A DNA stretch of 64,000 nt from Odobenus rosmarus divergens (GCF_000321225.1 NW_004450382.1:555051-619050), one strand, 5' to 3'; shown: positions 22,664 through 34,976, counted from the first letter of the stretch. Numbers and translations are program-made. Notes: a model not told the origin generated them from the letters alone.

Positions 22664-22843
22664 CTTTTTTTTAAAGATTTATTTATTTGAGAGAGAGTGT
22701 GTGGGAGGGACAGAGGGAGAGAGAGAATCTCAAGCAGACTCCTGTGGAGCCCGATGCTGGGCTCAGTCTCACAACCCTGAGATCATGACCCAAGCCAAAA
22801 CCAAGAGTGGGCGCCCAACCAATTGTGCCACCCAGGGGCTCCC
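22664..22843 (-). repeat. Can-SINE, older
   Basis: Minus copy with ATTGTGCCACCCAGGGGCTC at the head end, diverged and slightly deleted. Confidence 0.88.
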
Positions 22844-22878
22844 ATCTCTCTTTTTGTTTAAAATTGAGATATAAATCA

Positions 22879-23076
22879 GGGGCGCCTGGGTGGATCAGTC
22901 GGTTAGGGCTCTGCCTTTGGCTCAGGTCATGATCCCAGGGTCCTGGGATCAGGCCTTGCATTGGGCTCCCTGCTCAGCGGGGAGTCTGCTTCTCCCTCTG
23001 CCCTTCTCCCCTACTTGTGATCTCTCTTTGTCTCAGTCTCTCTCTGTCAAATAAATACATAAATTCTTTTTTAAAA
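22879..23076 (+). repeat. Can-SINE
   Basis: Plus copy with target ATTGAGATATAAATCA (22863-22878) / ATTGAGATACAAATCA (23077-23092). Confidence 0.95.
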
Positions 23077-23229
23077 ATTGAGATACAAATCATATACTAT
23101 AATATTTACCCTTTAGGATATACTTTAAAAATACTTTTACTGTGTTTAACCATAGCACGGTAATTATATGTTTTACTTATTTAAATTGCCCACTGGACTG
23201 TCTTGTTACTATCTTTGGCACCTAGTCTA

Positions 23230-23375
23230 GCACCTATATTTAACAGCTAATATTTATTGATTGCTGTATGTCATACACTGTTTTAAGTTTACATATATTG
23301 AATCATTTAATTCTCATACCATGTAGATACTACTCTAGCCCTATTTTATGGATGGAGGAAACAAAGGCCTAGAAT
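23230..23375 (-). repeat. MIR SINE
   Basis: Antisense MIR: TAATATTTATTGATTGCTGT, AATCATTTAATTCTCATACC, TATTTTATGGATGGAGGAAA. Confidence 0.78.
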
Positions 23376-23763
23376 AAGTAGGTCAGCACTGTTGAATGAA
23401 CACATTTATTGTGTGTACTGTGTACTGGGCACTGTGATATATGTTTGGGTTACAGAATTAAAGTCTTTGGTCAGAGTTTCAGACAGGATGTTGGTTAAAA
23501 CTTCACCCTGAAATGAGGGATATATAGCTGGCTCCTGGTTTTGTGGTACTTGGAATCAAAAGGCTTGATACTCTCTCTGATTGCTTATATACTTAGGTGT
23601 GCCTCTTCTCCCCATAGCACAGACTGGAGACCTACATTCAAATGTTGTTTTAGCCTTTTTTCTTCCATTTTTTATTTAAAGCCATCTTTATAAAGTCAAA
23701 CCCTAGCATGGACTATAAGGGCTGAGATCTGCCATTCCTCTCTGGTTTTATTTTTATTTTTTT

Positions 23764-23952
23764 AAAAAGATTTTATTTATTTATTTGACACAGAGAGAGA
23801 GAGAGAACAAGTAGGGGGAGTGGTAGAGGGAGAGGGAGAAGCAGGCTCTCCGCTGAGCAGGGAGCCTGACACGGGGCTCGATCCCAAGACCCTGATATCA
23901 TGACCTGAGCTGAAGGCAGATGCCTAACCGACTGAGCCACCCAGGCGCCCCT
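23764..23952 (-). repeat. Can-SINE
   Basis: Full-length minus copy. The flanks CTCTGGTTTTATT / TCCCTGGTTTTAAT are a probable target duplication. Confidence 0.93.
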
Positions 23953-23989
23953 CCTCCCTGGTTTTAATAAGTACCTAACTCTGATTCTT

Positions 23990-24370
23990 AATTTTTTTAA
24001 TTAAATATTTTATTTGGAAATAATTTCAAACTTACAGAAAAGTTTCAAAAATAAGAATACAAAGAACAATCAGGTTCACTTGTTAACATTTTATTCCATT
24101 TTTTTCATCATTCATGTTCTCTCTTTATATAGTCATACTGCTTTTTTCTCAACTATGCAAATAAGTTACAATCATCCTGGCCCTTAACCCCTAAATACCT
24201 TAATATATATTTCCTAGGAATAGGAGTGTTCCTTTACATTCCACAGTTACCACAGTTATCAACTTCAGTACATTTAACTTTGATATGATACTTTACTGTT
24301 TATAGATTGTTTGTAGATTACGACTAAAGAAATAATCTTTTTACAGTGCTGTAGCGCCTGAATACTTTCC
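23990..24370. repeat. Ancient L1 untranslated-region fragment
   Basis: AATTTCAAACTTACAGAAAA, CTTGTTAACATTTTATTCC and TATATATTTCCTAGGAATAG follow an old mammalian L1 (ME-type) end region. The same family appears at 31640-33110. Confidence 0.6.
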
Positions 24371-24392
24371 TTAATTAAAAAATACCAAAGTG

Positions 24393-24586
24393 GGCTCCTG
24401 GGTGACTCATTCGGTTAAGCGTCTGCCTTCGGCTCAGATCATGATCTCAGGGTCCTGGGATCAAGCCCCACATTGGGCTCCCTGCTTAGCAGAGAGTCTG
24501 CTTTTCCCTCTCCCTCTGCTGCTCCCCCTGCCTGTGCTCTCTCTCTCTCTCTCTCTCTCGAATAAATAAATAAAATCTTTAAAAAG
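24393..24586 (+). repeat. Can-SINE
   Basis: Plus copy with target duplication AAAATACCAAAGTG at 24379-24392 and 24587-24600. Confidence 0.95.
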
Positions 24587-24942
24587 AAAATACCAAAGTG
24601 AATTTTTGAAAGTTTTTCTAAAAAGTTGGAAAACACAATGGATTAAAATGAAAAATTACTCATAACCATCATTTTTGTTTTTGTTAAAACATACATAAAG
24701 GAAACATACACACATAAAGTGCTCTCCTGTGCTGCTCCCCATCCCTGTTATATAGAGTATTAACAGTTTCTGTATTTTTCCAGATGTCTTTATGCATATA
24801 TTACACACATGTGCACAATAACACACATGTATTTGTGTGTATATGTTCATATATCTACATAATAAAACTGAATTTAACAATCATTGTGTATTGTTGATTT
24901 TTAAAAACTTATAGTTTCTGAAAATGGAAAGAGAAGTCCTTT

Positions 24943-25325
24943 TTTTTTTTTTTAAGATTTTATTTATTCATGGGCGGCTGGGTGGCTCAGTTGGTTAAAC
25001 GACTGCCTCCAGCTCAGGTCATGATCCTCGAGTCCCGGGATCGAGTCCCACATCGGGCTCCCTGCTCAGCAGGGAGTCAGCTTCTCCCTCTGACCCTCTT
25101 CCCTCTTGTGCTCTCTATCTCTCATTCTCTCTCTCTCAAATAAATAAATAAAATCTTAAAAAAAAAAGATTTTATTTATTCATGAGAGAGAGAGAGAGGC
25201 AGAGGCGGAGGAGAAGCAGGGTCCCTGCTGAGCAGGGAGCCCAACGCGGGGCTCAATCCCAGGAGCCTGGGATCATGACTGAGCTGAAGGCAGACGCTTA
25301 ACTGACTGAGCCACCCAGGCATCCC
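24943..25325 (-). repeat. Can-SINE, outer copy of a nest
   Basis: Minus copy split by the plus copy at 24972-25165. Outer target AGAGAAGTCCTT / AGAGAAATCCTT. Confidence 0.94.
24972..25165 (+). repeat. Can-SINE, nested, GGAGTC/GACCCTCTTCCCTC subtype
   Basis: Plus copy inside the tail of the outer SINE, with a perfect 18-bp duplication AAGATTTTATTTATTCAT at 24954-24971 and 25166-25183. The diagnostic text CTCTGACCCTCTTCCCTCTT marks a different subfamily from most copies here. Confidence 0.96.
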
Positions 25326-25344
25326 AAGAGAAATCCTTTATATC

Positions 25345-26745
25345 ATCTACTAAACAGAAACAAAAGTGCTAGGTATTTTACAGATACTTATTGAGGAAGA
25401 TATTTGTTCAGGTGCATTTAACATTACTCAGCACTTCAGTCCTCACCCCGTGAGGACTACCTTGTCTAATGGTTGAAAGATAATTAATGTACCCTAATTA
25501 GCTTTTCTTACTATGTTGCACTTGACCTACTTAAACTATATGTGATTTGGAATTTTTTAACCTTATTTATAATATAATCTGGAAGCAACATATGGATACA
25601 AATCTGCTTATCCATATAATTAAAAGGTTAAGATAAATTTTTGTTTGTTTAGTAAATTCTGCAATTTACATGGAAATGGGGATCAAATACCAGAGAAATC
25701 AAAACACTTAGTTTGAAGACTCTAGTTTAGTGGAGCTAAATTTGAACATACTCATGATTTTAGGAATAATGAATTACCTTGAAATTTATCCTTTTGGACT
25801 GTAGAGTCCTTAAGTATAGGGACTGTGTCTATGTAGTTTATTGCTGTTATTCCCAGCTTTTAGAACATAGGTATTCAATAATTATTTGTTTAATATATGT
25901 ATAGAATGATGATAGATAAGAATGTATAAATAGGCCAGTATTGTATTCATTTCAGATCTTATAGTTCATTGTAGTTGTGTTGTTTTAGGAACACCATTTC
26001 ATTCTTATTTCTGCAGATGAGAAAAGATACAAGGAAGCTCTGAGCAGCCCTTTGTAATAGATGAAATGGTCATTATATGTTTGTTGGTGATAGAGCTACC
26101 AGTGAACTATTATTATCCATAAATAGCATCTTCCCATGCAGCGTGGTCAACTCAGTTTAGCAGAGAGTGTCTCCAGAGAAGGGATATAGCTAACACCAGG
26201 TCTCTGTGATTCCTTTTGGTGATTAGGGTGTAACCCACTGCTAACTCAAGGAGGTATATTGGTTCTTGTTGGGCCCTGCTGGTCATGGCACTCAGTTCAC
26301 TAAGGACTAGGTTTGAGAAGCTTAGTGTTTGAATTAAAGTTTCCACAGGAGGGAATCAATTGCTCCGTTTGCTGGGTTTCCATTACACTTTGCTTTTACC
26401 TTTATTATAGTATTTACTTCGTTCTGCTGAGTGTTATGGTTAGGTGTTTCTATATGTCGTTCCTGGTAGGTTTGTTCTTTTGAGTGCGGGAGACACATCC
26501 TTGGACCTTTCATAGCCTTAACACAGTGCTTTATATAGCATAAGTTTAAACTGTTAATCCTTATAAAATGGATAAGTAGAAGAATTTTAAATTTTGCAAA
26601 ATTATAGGTCCTACTGTAGCTACTTTTTATAAGCCACATCAAGTCCTTTTCAAACAAGATAGGTATAAATAGCATTAGAAAAAAAGTATGGATTATAGCA
26701 AGCTCTTCCCTCATGTAGTAATTTCAGTAGCCTGATAGTTTTTTT
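25345..26745. other. Longest repeat-poor stretch upstream of the exons
   Basis: Mostly unassigned. An L2-like 3' end (CTTAAGTATAGGGACTGTGT) lies near 25805-25910. No conserved frame, RNA gene or splice-flanked exon was found. 26100-26745 has no repeat I can name. Confidence 0.45.
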
Positions 26746-26747
26746 TA

Positions 26748-27405
26748 AATAACAGCTTTATTGAGATAAAATTCACATAGGATACAATTCACCCATTTAC
26801 AGTGTATAATTCAGTAGGTTTTAGTATATTCACAGTTTTGCAACATCACCACAATTTTGTAATATTTTTATTACCCCACTCTGCACACATTAGCTGTCCT
26901 TCCCTTTTCCTCTTTAATCCCACCCCCAGCCCTCAGCAACCATTAATTTACTTTCTGTCTCTGTAAATTTGCCTGTTCTGGATAGTGGAATCACCTAATG
27001 TGGTCTTTTATGACTGGCTTTTCACTTAGCCTAAATGTTTTCATGGTGCATACATTTTATAGAATATTTCATTCCTTTTTACCGCTAAATAATATTCCAC
27101 TGTATGGATATATACCACATTTTATTTACCCATTCATCTGTTGATGGATATTGGGTTGTTTCTACTTTTTGGCTATTATAAACATTCATATACAAATTTT
27201 TGTGTAGGTGTATGTTTCATTTCTCTTGACTATATAACTAGGATTGAAATTGCTGGGTAATATGGTGACTAGGTTTAACTTTTTGAGGAACTGCTAAACT
27301 GTTTTCAAAACAGTTGCATCATTTTATACTTCCATCAGCAGTGGAAAGTTCCAGCAGTGAGAGTTCCAGTTTCTCCACATTCTCACCAACACTTGTCTTT
27401 TTGAT
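26748..27405 (-). mobile_element. Ancient L1, antisense, left of a Tigger2 insertion
   Basis: TAACAGCTTTATTGAGATAA, CATTCATCTGTTGATGGATA and CAGTTTCTCCACATTCTCAC are antisense L1. It continues at 30557 after the transposon and carries on to about 31560, interrupted by two SINEs. Confidence 0.85.
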
Positions 27406-28017
27406 TACAGTTTACCTTTGAATAATGTGGGAGTTAGAAGCACCAATCCCCTGTGTAGTCCAAAATCTGAATATAACTTCTGACTTCCCAAAACCTTATC
27501 TAATTGCCTACTGTTGACCAGAAGCCCTACTGATAACAGAAACAGTTGTTTAACACATATTTTATATGTTGTATGTATTTATATAATGTATTCTTACCAT
27601 AAGGCAAGCTAGAGAAAAGAAAATGTTAGTAAGAAAATTAAGAGAAAATACATTTACAATACTGTATTTATCGATTGTGTAAGTTTATGTTGTCTGTTTA
27701 CAAAATGAATCGTCTGTCTTTCAGTACCTACATCAATATGATATGATACAAAACACTGTAAGATGTTATACCTACAACTAACACTAGACATCAAAAATGA
27801 AAAGATAATGTGAAAAAATTCATATTTACAGATATAACAATTCATGCATTGATAATGAAGCATCAATATGATTGGCAATGATGATGACAAAAATATCTCA
27901 TGCAGTTCTTGCTATATAGATGAGATTTTCATATCAAGACACATGTACAACAGATAAGTTTATCAACAATACAGTATGATGATTATTTGCTGTTAAGAGG
28001 AATTGGATCATCATAAG

Positions 28018-29920
28018 ATCTTCATCCTTGTTGTCTTCATGTTGAGTAGGTTGAAGAGGAGGAGGAAGAGTTGGTCTTGCTGTCTTGGGGTGGCAGAGGT
28101 GGAGGAGATGGAAGGGGAGGCAGGAGATGCTATCACACTTGGTGTCACTTTATGGAAATATGTAGTAATTTCTAACTGACATTTTTGCTTTTTGATTTTT
28201 CTAAAAAAGTGTTCTATACAGTATCAATCCTTCCACCGTTTGTTTTGTTTCAGTGCTTGTATCATACAAGGGTCCATATCCTAAATGAAGTCAAAAGCAG
28301 TTTTGAGTTATTTGGAACCCTTCTGCCAGACTGTCTAATGTCAATTTGTTTTCTGGAACTGCTTCTTCACCTTCTTATCATCTGACATCATTCAGTAGCA
28401 TGTTGTCTTCTGTTAATTCCTCTGGTGTGATGTCACTTAGCTCTTGAATTTCTCCAAGATCCATATCTTGAAACCCTTCACTCCCCATCTTTTTCTTCCC
28501 CCCCCCCCATATCCACAATCTCTTTCATGAATTCCTTGATTGGCTCTATTGTAAATCCTGTGAAGTCGTCATGTACAACACCTGGACACCATTTTCTCTA
28601 ACAGGAATTTATTGTTTCGGGCTTGATGGCTTTCACTGCTTTTTCTTTATCAGTGATGGCATATTTAGTGATGTAATCCTTCTAGACTTTTATGATGTTC
28701 TCTCTATCAGGGTTCTCTTCCATAGCGTTGACAATCCTTTCCAAAGAGTATTGTGCATAATGATCCTTATGACCCCCTGATCTAAAGGCTGATTTAGAGA
28801 TGTGTTTGGGGGCAAGTAGACCATTTTAACACTTCTGGTGTTGCATTTGTGGGGTTCTGCATGGCCAGGGACATTGTCCAATATCAAAAGAACTTTAAAG
28901 GGCAAGGTACTCCCTGGCTTCAGGGACAAAAAGCATCAATGGAACTAATCCAGAAAAAGGGTTCTTGTTGTCCAGGCCTTCTTGTTGTATAACCAAAAGA
29001 CTGGCAGCTGGTGTTTATTTGTTCCCTTCAAGGCTCAGGGGCTAGCAACTTTATAGATAAGGGCAATCCTGATCATAAACCTGACTGCATTTGTGCAAAA
29101 TGTTAGAGTTAGCCTATCCCTTCCTGTCTTTTTTTTTTTTTTTTAATTCCTTCCTGTCTTAAATCCTGGTGCTTGCTTCTCTTTCTTACTAATGAATGTT
29201 CTTTGTGGCATTTTTTTTTCCAGAAAAGGGCACTTTTGTCTGCATTAAAAACCTGTTCAGGTAGACATCCTTTCTCCTTCATGATTTTCTTAATGGCCTC
29301 TGGGAACTTGTCTGCTGCCTCTTGGTTGGCAGAAGCTGCTTCTGCTGTTATATTTATTTATTTATTTATTAAGATTTTATTTATTTATTTGACAGAGACA
29401 TAGCGAGAGAGGGAACACAAGCAGGGGGAGTTGGAGAGGAAGAAGCAGACTCCCCACCGAGCAGGGAGCCCGATGTGGGGCTCGATGTGGGGCTCGATGC
29501 AGGGCTCAATCCCAGGACCCTGACCTGAGCTGTAAGCACATTCTTAACGACTGAGCCACGCAGGCGCCCCCTATCTTGACGTTTTTAAAGCCTCTTTCTA
29601 AAATTATCAAACTATCCTATGCTGTTTAAATTCTCCAGTTTTAGATCATTCACCTTCCTTTTGCTTTAAGTTGTCATATAATGACTTAGCTTTTTCTTGA
29701 ATAATATTAGAGTCTATAGGTATCTTACAGCAATCCTGCCCCCACATAAAAGCTGCATTTTCAATACAGGATAAAAAGGTATTTCCTAAAAGGTGTAAGA
29801 TTTTTGCACTTACTGGCATAGCTGCAGGGATGGTTTCACAAATTTCCATTAAAAAAACAAAACAAAACAAATGAACAACAACAACAAAAAAACCAATGGT
29901 TCTTAGGCTAGCGGGCAACT
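28018..29920 (-). pseudogene. Tigger2 transposase relic (DDE, pogo/jerky family)
   Basis: On the minus strand, 29646-29918 carries the N-terminal DNA-binding region with CIENAAFMWGQDCC and IIQEKAKSLYDNLKQKEGE. 28690-28929 carries the DDE core around LLILDNVPGHAEPH and YLPPNTSLNQPLDQGVIR, where the D of LLILDN is a catalytic acid. The proline-rich C-terminus is visible near 28040-28130 on that strand. Stops, frameshifts and a SINE at 29362-29570 separate the parts, so no functional enzyme is made. Such transposases cut and paste the element at TA sites. Confidence 0.88.
29362..29570 (-). repeat. Can-SINE with internal triplication
   Basis: Minus copy inside the transposase relic. The B-box-side text CGATGTGGGGCT is repeated about three times (29471-29508). 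Confidence 0.92.
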
Positions 29921-30592
29921 GCAGACTTCAGTCAAGCAATTCAACTTTTTCTTGTAATGTCATGACTTTGCTTCTTGGGAGCTTCCAGTATCACTGGTGG
30001 CACTTTGTATAGGTCCTCTGGTGTTATTCAAGGTTTATGGTAACACAAAAAATATGGAAAAACCATGGGAGATTACTTTTTACTGCAATATACAATTCAC
30101 TGGAGAGATGAACACACTTGAGCTCATTGCAATAGCAACAGGAGATGGTTACAAAATTAGAGTAGCACAGTATGTACTACAGTAAGTTTTATGCAGTTGT
30201 GATTTAGTACTGTATCTTTACCTTTGTTTACATTTCTCTCAACTGCAAATGGGGCCATGTACAGTCTGTATGTGTTTGCATAAAATTTTGATACATTTTA
30301 ACTTTTTATGATTTGTGTATATTTTATGGTAGTAAATGATAAAATAGACTAGTATATACATATATTTTATGCATTCATGATATATCTTTTTCTTAAGCTT
30401 TTCTATATTTCTAGGCTATGTGCTTTGTATGCAAGGGTTTTCAAACTGTTGCAGATCTCCAAGAAATTTTCTAACGTATTTATTGGAAAAAAAAATCTGT
30501 GTATAAGAGGACCCATGCATGCAGTTCAAACCCCTGTTGTTAAAGGGTCAACTGTATAGTCATCCTAGTGGGTGTGAAGTGGTATCTTTTTT

Positions 30593-30797
30593 GTTTGTTT
30601 GTTTGTTTGTTTGTTTGAAGTAGAGAGAGAGCACTCTAGCAAACAAGGGGAGAGGCAGGGGGTGGGGAGAGAATCCCAAGCAGACTCCATGCGGAGTGTG
30701 GAAAGCCACACGGGGCTCGATCCCATGACCCTGAGATCAAGGCCTGAGCTGAAACCAAGAGTCGGATGCTCAGCTGACTGAGCCACCCAGGCACCCC
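30593..30797 (-). repeat. Can-SINE with (TTTG)n tail
   Basis: Minus copy whose tail has become GTTT repeats. Target TGAAGTGGTATCTTTT (30577) / TGAAGTGTAGTATCTT (30798). Confidence 0.93.
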
Positions 30798-31208
30798 TGA
30801 AGTGTAGTATCTTACTGTGATTTTGATTTTCATTTCCTTGATGGCTGGTATTAACTTTTCATGTGCTTGTTGGCCATTTGTATATCTTCTTTGGAGAAAT
30901 GTCTATTCAGATCCTGTGCCCATTTTTAATTCAGTTATTTGACTTTTTATTAAGTTATAAGACTTCTTTATGTATTCTAGATACAACTTTATCAGATATA
31001 TGATTTACAAAGATTTTCTGCCATTCTGTGTGTTGTCTTTGCACTTTCTTGCTGATGTGATTTGAAGCACAAAAATTTCTAATGTTGATCAAATCCAGTT
31101 TATCTTTTTTTTTTTAGTTTGCGCTTTTGGTTCCTATCTAAGAAACCAGTGCCTAGTCCAAAGTTATGAAGATTCAAGCCTATTTTCTTTAAAAAGTTTT
31201 ACAGTTTT

Positions 31209-31390
31209 GGGATGCCTGGGTGGTTCGGTTGGTTAAGCATCTGCCTTTTGCCCAGGGTCCTGGGATTGAGTCCTGCATTGGGCTCCTTGCTCCGGGAGGA
31301 GCCTGCTTCTCCCTCTGCCTGCCGCTTGCCCTGCTTGTACTCTCTCTCATTCTCTCTCTGCAAATAAATAAATAAAATCTTAAAAAAAAA
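31209..31390 (+). repeat. Can-SINE
   Basis: Plus copy with target AAAAAGTTTTACAGTTTT (31191-31208) / AAAAAGGTTTACAGTTTT (31391-31408). Confidence 0.95.
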
Positions 31391-31599
31391 AAAAAGGTTT
31401 ACAGTTTTAGCTCTTACATTTAGGTTTTTGATCCATTTTGAGTTAATTCTTGCATATGGTATGATATGGGGATCTGACAGGTAACCATTTGTCCTAGCAC
31501 CATTTATTAAAAAGACTATTCTTTTACCATTGAATTTTTTGACATCCTTGTTAAGGACATTTGACAGTAAAGAGTTTCTTTTTGAAGAACATATTCACA

Positions 31600-33110
31600 T
31601 TTTTTCCCCTTCCCCCCATATTGTCTCTAACTTTTTTGTTAATTAAAGAAATGCAGAAACCATCTCAAACTTACAGAAAAGTTGCAGGTACAGTACAAAT
31701 AACTTATTTTCTTGAACCATTGAGAGTAAGTTGCCAACATGATACCCCGCAATGATCATGTTTGTATGTATTTCCCACCAATAAGAACATTTTCCTACAT
31801 AACTGTGATACAAAATCAGACAATTAGTGTTGATGCATTACAATACCAATCTTATCCTCAGCTTCCATTCAAGTTCCAATAATATCCTTTATAACACAGA
31901 GGATCCAGCCCAGAATCACACATTGCATTTGTCATGATTCTCTAGTCTTTTTCAATCTGGAACAGTTCCTCAGTCTTTCTTGATTTTCATGACCTTGACA
32001 ATTTTGAAGATTACAGGCCAGTTTTTTTTTTTGTAGAATGTCTCTAAATTGTGATTTGTCTAGTGTTTCCTCATGATTAAATTCAGTTTATGCGTATTTG
32101 GCAAGAATATCCCAGAAGTGATATTAATGTCCTTCTCAGTGCATCCTAGCGGGGGCCCAAGATTTTATCATTACTGGTGGTTTTAACTTGATTGATTACT
32201 TGATTAAGGTAGTGTTTGCCAGGCTCAGGTCATGATCCCAGGGTCCTGTGATCGAGCCCCGCATTGGGCTTCCTGCTTGGCAGGAGGCCTGCTTCTCCCT
32301 CTCCCACTTCCCCTGCTTGTGTTCCTGCTCTCGCTATCTCTCTCTCTGTGTCAAATAAATAAATAAAACCTTCAAAAACAAACAAAAACCAAGATAACCA
32401 AGTTATGCATATTTATTGGGGGTGCTAGGACCTCTCAGGGGACAGAGCTAGGGAATAGTTTTATTCCCTATATGTATAGACATATCTTTCTATTAAATTT
32501 CTTTGTATTAAATTTCTATTAAAATTCATCTTTCTATAAAATTTCATGAGTTCATATCAATAGCTGTAATTCCAGTTCAAACCAGAGGGATTGTTTTGGG
32601 TTTTTTTGCCTTTCCATATTTGTAACTTCCTTTTTAGACTATGAGAAACCTGGTTCCTATTATTTTTAATAGTTGTACTTATTTGATCTATGTCTCTGTA
32701 TGTACCCAATCTCTTATAGCCATTGCTGCATTCCCCCTGGTACCTCTCAGCCTCCCCTCCCCCAAGTAGAAGCTCTTCACCCTTATCTGGTTCTGTCCCA
32801 TTGTACTGGTGGTATGCCGTCTTCTGAGGCCTGTGTCCTCATTGGCTCCGTCTCCACTACTCTGTGCCACCCAGGCCCTGTGCCACTGCCCTTCTTCCTT
32901 CATTCAGCTTTAACATCTCATGCCAGGCTGCACCGGTGAGGATCTCCTCCTCACCCTCCTGAAGCTCTGAGATCTTGTGCTCTGCTGCTGCCCTCCTATA
33001 TGGACATACTCCTCCTTCACCTGCTTTGGGCTCTGACACCAACTCTTGGCCATCATGACCAGTCTCACTTAATGGCTTTTGGACTGAATTATTTGTGAAG
33101 GGGCGTCACA
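31600..33110. mobile_element. Ancient L1 (ME-type) untranslated-region DNA
   Basis: Follows a recognisable old L1 block: ATCTCAAACTTACAGAAAAG, GGAACAGTTCCTCAGTCTTT, GTTTCCTCATGATTAAATTC, GACCTCTCAGGGGACAGAGC and, at the right end, CCAGTCTCACTTAATGGCTT. A headless SINE interrupts it at 32218-32392. Orientation is not decided. Confidence 0.65.
32218..32392 (+). repeat. Can-SINE lacking its head
   Basis: Starts at GCTCAGGTCATGATCCCAGG, missing about the first 45 bp of the tRNA-like region. A normal (AAATA)n and A-rich tail follows. Confidence 0.92.
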
Positions 33111-33315
33111 TTGTCTTTTGAGAGACGACGAAGTTTTTTTTGGTTATTTGTTCAGAATTAAAAGTTAGCACTTTATAAGAAGGAAAAAAAACCCAAGTAG
33201 CTTGAAAATTTTACCTTTTAGGCAGTAATTGGTAGAGTTCTAGAAGGATTCCTTCTTTGGCTAACATTTAACATAAAATAACACTTTATTGAATTTATAA
33301 TTATTTGAATCTTAA

Positions 33316-33516
<201 letters not shown>

Positions 33517-33829
33517 TAACTAGAATGCTACTATAATTCAATGCAGTTTAGAAACAAATCATTTTTGAGAAGTGCCCTACTAGTTGTCATTTAAAGATAA
33601 CCATTTTAAAAATTGTGAGAATGCTTCAAAAGTTTCTAAATGCTGTCCTTCCACAGGAAAATGACAAGAAAATCTTTAAATTACAGGTGTGATTATTACT
33701 TTTAATTCTGTATTAAGGATAGATTTCTGAATAAATGAAACAAAAGATTTAGGATAGCTACATGTGGTTTTCTATAAAAAGATAGTTATAGGTACTTCAT
33801 TTTCTTTACCTTTCTGTGTCTAAGGCAAT

Positions 33830-33955
33830 GGTTCCACAGTCTTTGCATGCACAAGAATCAACTGGGGTGTGGGCCAGGAATCTGCATTTAACCTCCCTAG
33901 GTGATTTTGATGCACTCTTCACATGCCTCATTTTGAGAAACGGGACTCTAGAGCA
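33830..33955. repeat. MER5-like hAT fragment
   Basis: CAATGGTTCCACAGTCTTTG, GCCAGGAATCTGCATTTAAC and CATTTTGAGAAACGGGACTC match MER5-type text and its terminal repeats. Lies in the intron after the first PIK3R3 exon. Confidence 0.75.
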
Positions 33956-34177
33956 GTAGAATGCTTTTTAGGTAAAATGTCGTTTTGGGAAATGTTGAAC
34001 CTAGAGAAGGGAAAACATATATATTGAATTTGAATATTCAGATTTCTTGTTTTTCTTGAATTTTGTTTTAAAAAAGACCTATCCATTTCTGTCAAATTGG
34101 GTTCAAGGTTGATGCTGTATTCTTCAATATGCTTGTGTTTTTCTTTCTCTTGTCTTCAACTACCAAAGTGGCACTCA

Positions 34178-34976
34178 TTTCTTTTTTTTTTTTTTTAACC
34201 TTTGTTACCATTTTAACCATCTTTAAATGTATAGTTCAGTGGCATTAAGTACATTCACAGTATTGTTCAACCATCACCATCATCCATCTCTGGAACTACT
34301 TCATCTTCCCCAAAGTGAAACTTTGTACTCATTAAACGCTAACTGCCTTTTCCTTCCATTCTCCCCAGCCCTGGGAAACCACCATCCTACTTTCTGTTTC
34401 TATGAATTTGACTGCTCTAGGTACCTCACATAAGTGGAATCATACAATATTTATCCTTTTGTGACTGGCATATTTCACTTAGCACTATGTCTTCAAGGTT
34501 CATCCATGTTGTAGCATGTATCAGAATTTCCTTCCTCTTTAAGGTTGAATAATATTCCATTATGTGTATATACCAGATTTTTATTTATTCATTCATCTGG
34601 ACATTTGGCTTTGAACATTTGGATTGTTTACAGCTTTTGGCTATTGTGAATAATGTTGCCATGAACATTGGTTTATAAATGTTTATTCAAGTCCCTGCTT
34701 TTATTTTTTTAATTTTTATTTCTTTATTATTTTTTAAGGGGGGAGGGGCAGAAGGAGAGAGAGAATCTTAAGTAGGCCCCCCGCCCAACGCGGAGCCCAT
34801 ATGGGGCTTGATCTCACAACTCTGAAATCATGACCTGAGCTGAAATCAAGAGTTGGCTGCTTAGCCGACTGAGCCACCCAGGTGCCCCTCAAGTCCCTGC
34901 TTTTAGTTCTTTGGGGTGCATACCCTGAAGTGGAATTTCTAAGTCATATGGTAATTTTATGTTTAAGTTTTTGAAG
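34178..34976 (-). mobile_element. Ancient L1 3' end, antisense, intronic
   Basis: CAGTGGCATTAAGTACATTC, GTGACTGGCATATTTCACTT and ATAATATTCCATTATGTGTA are antisense L1 3'-end text. Split by a SINE at 34704-34888. Confidence 0.85.
34704..34888 (-). repeat. Can-SINE, older
   Basis: Minus copy with target duplication TCAAGTCCCTGCTTTTA at 34687-34703 and 34889-34905, which is perfect despite the element's divergence. Confidence 0.94.

Larger units (their letters stand above)
27408..30554 (-). mobile_element. Tigger2 DNA transposon, near full length, degraded
   Basis: Termini CAGTTTACCTTTGAATAATG at the left and GTTAAAGGGTCAACTG at the right form the Tigger2 inverted repeat. TA dinucleotides flank both ends (27406-27407, 30555-30556) and the L1 sequence is continuous across them. 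About 3.1 kb including a 0.2-kb SINE. The coding strand is minus. Confidence 0.92.
30557..31560 (-). mobile_element. Ancient L1, antisense, right of the Tigger2
   Basis: GTCATCCTAGTGGGTGTGAA at 30557 picks up exactly where 27405 stopped. It continues with GTTGGCCATTTGTATATCTT and TTTTTGATCCATTTTGAGTT. Confidence 0.87.

Noticed and set aside
28571..28780. A plus frame starting M-Y-N-T, like the start of PIK3R3
   Set aside because: It lies inside the antisense Tigger2 transposase relic. Residues after the first four do not match, and no donor of the right phase follows.
32673..33042. Overlapping frames in a GC-richer stretch just before the first PIK3R3 exon, considered as an alternative first exon
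   Set aside because: The text matches an ancient L1 untranslated region, and no matching donor or CpG-rich promoter is visible.
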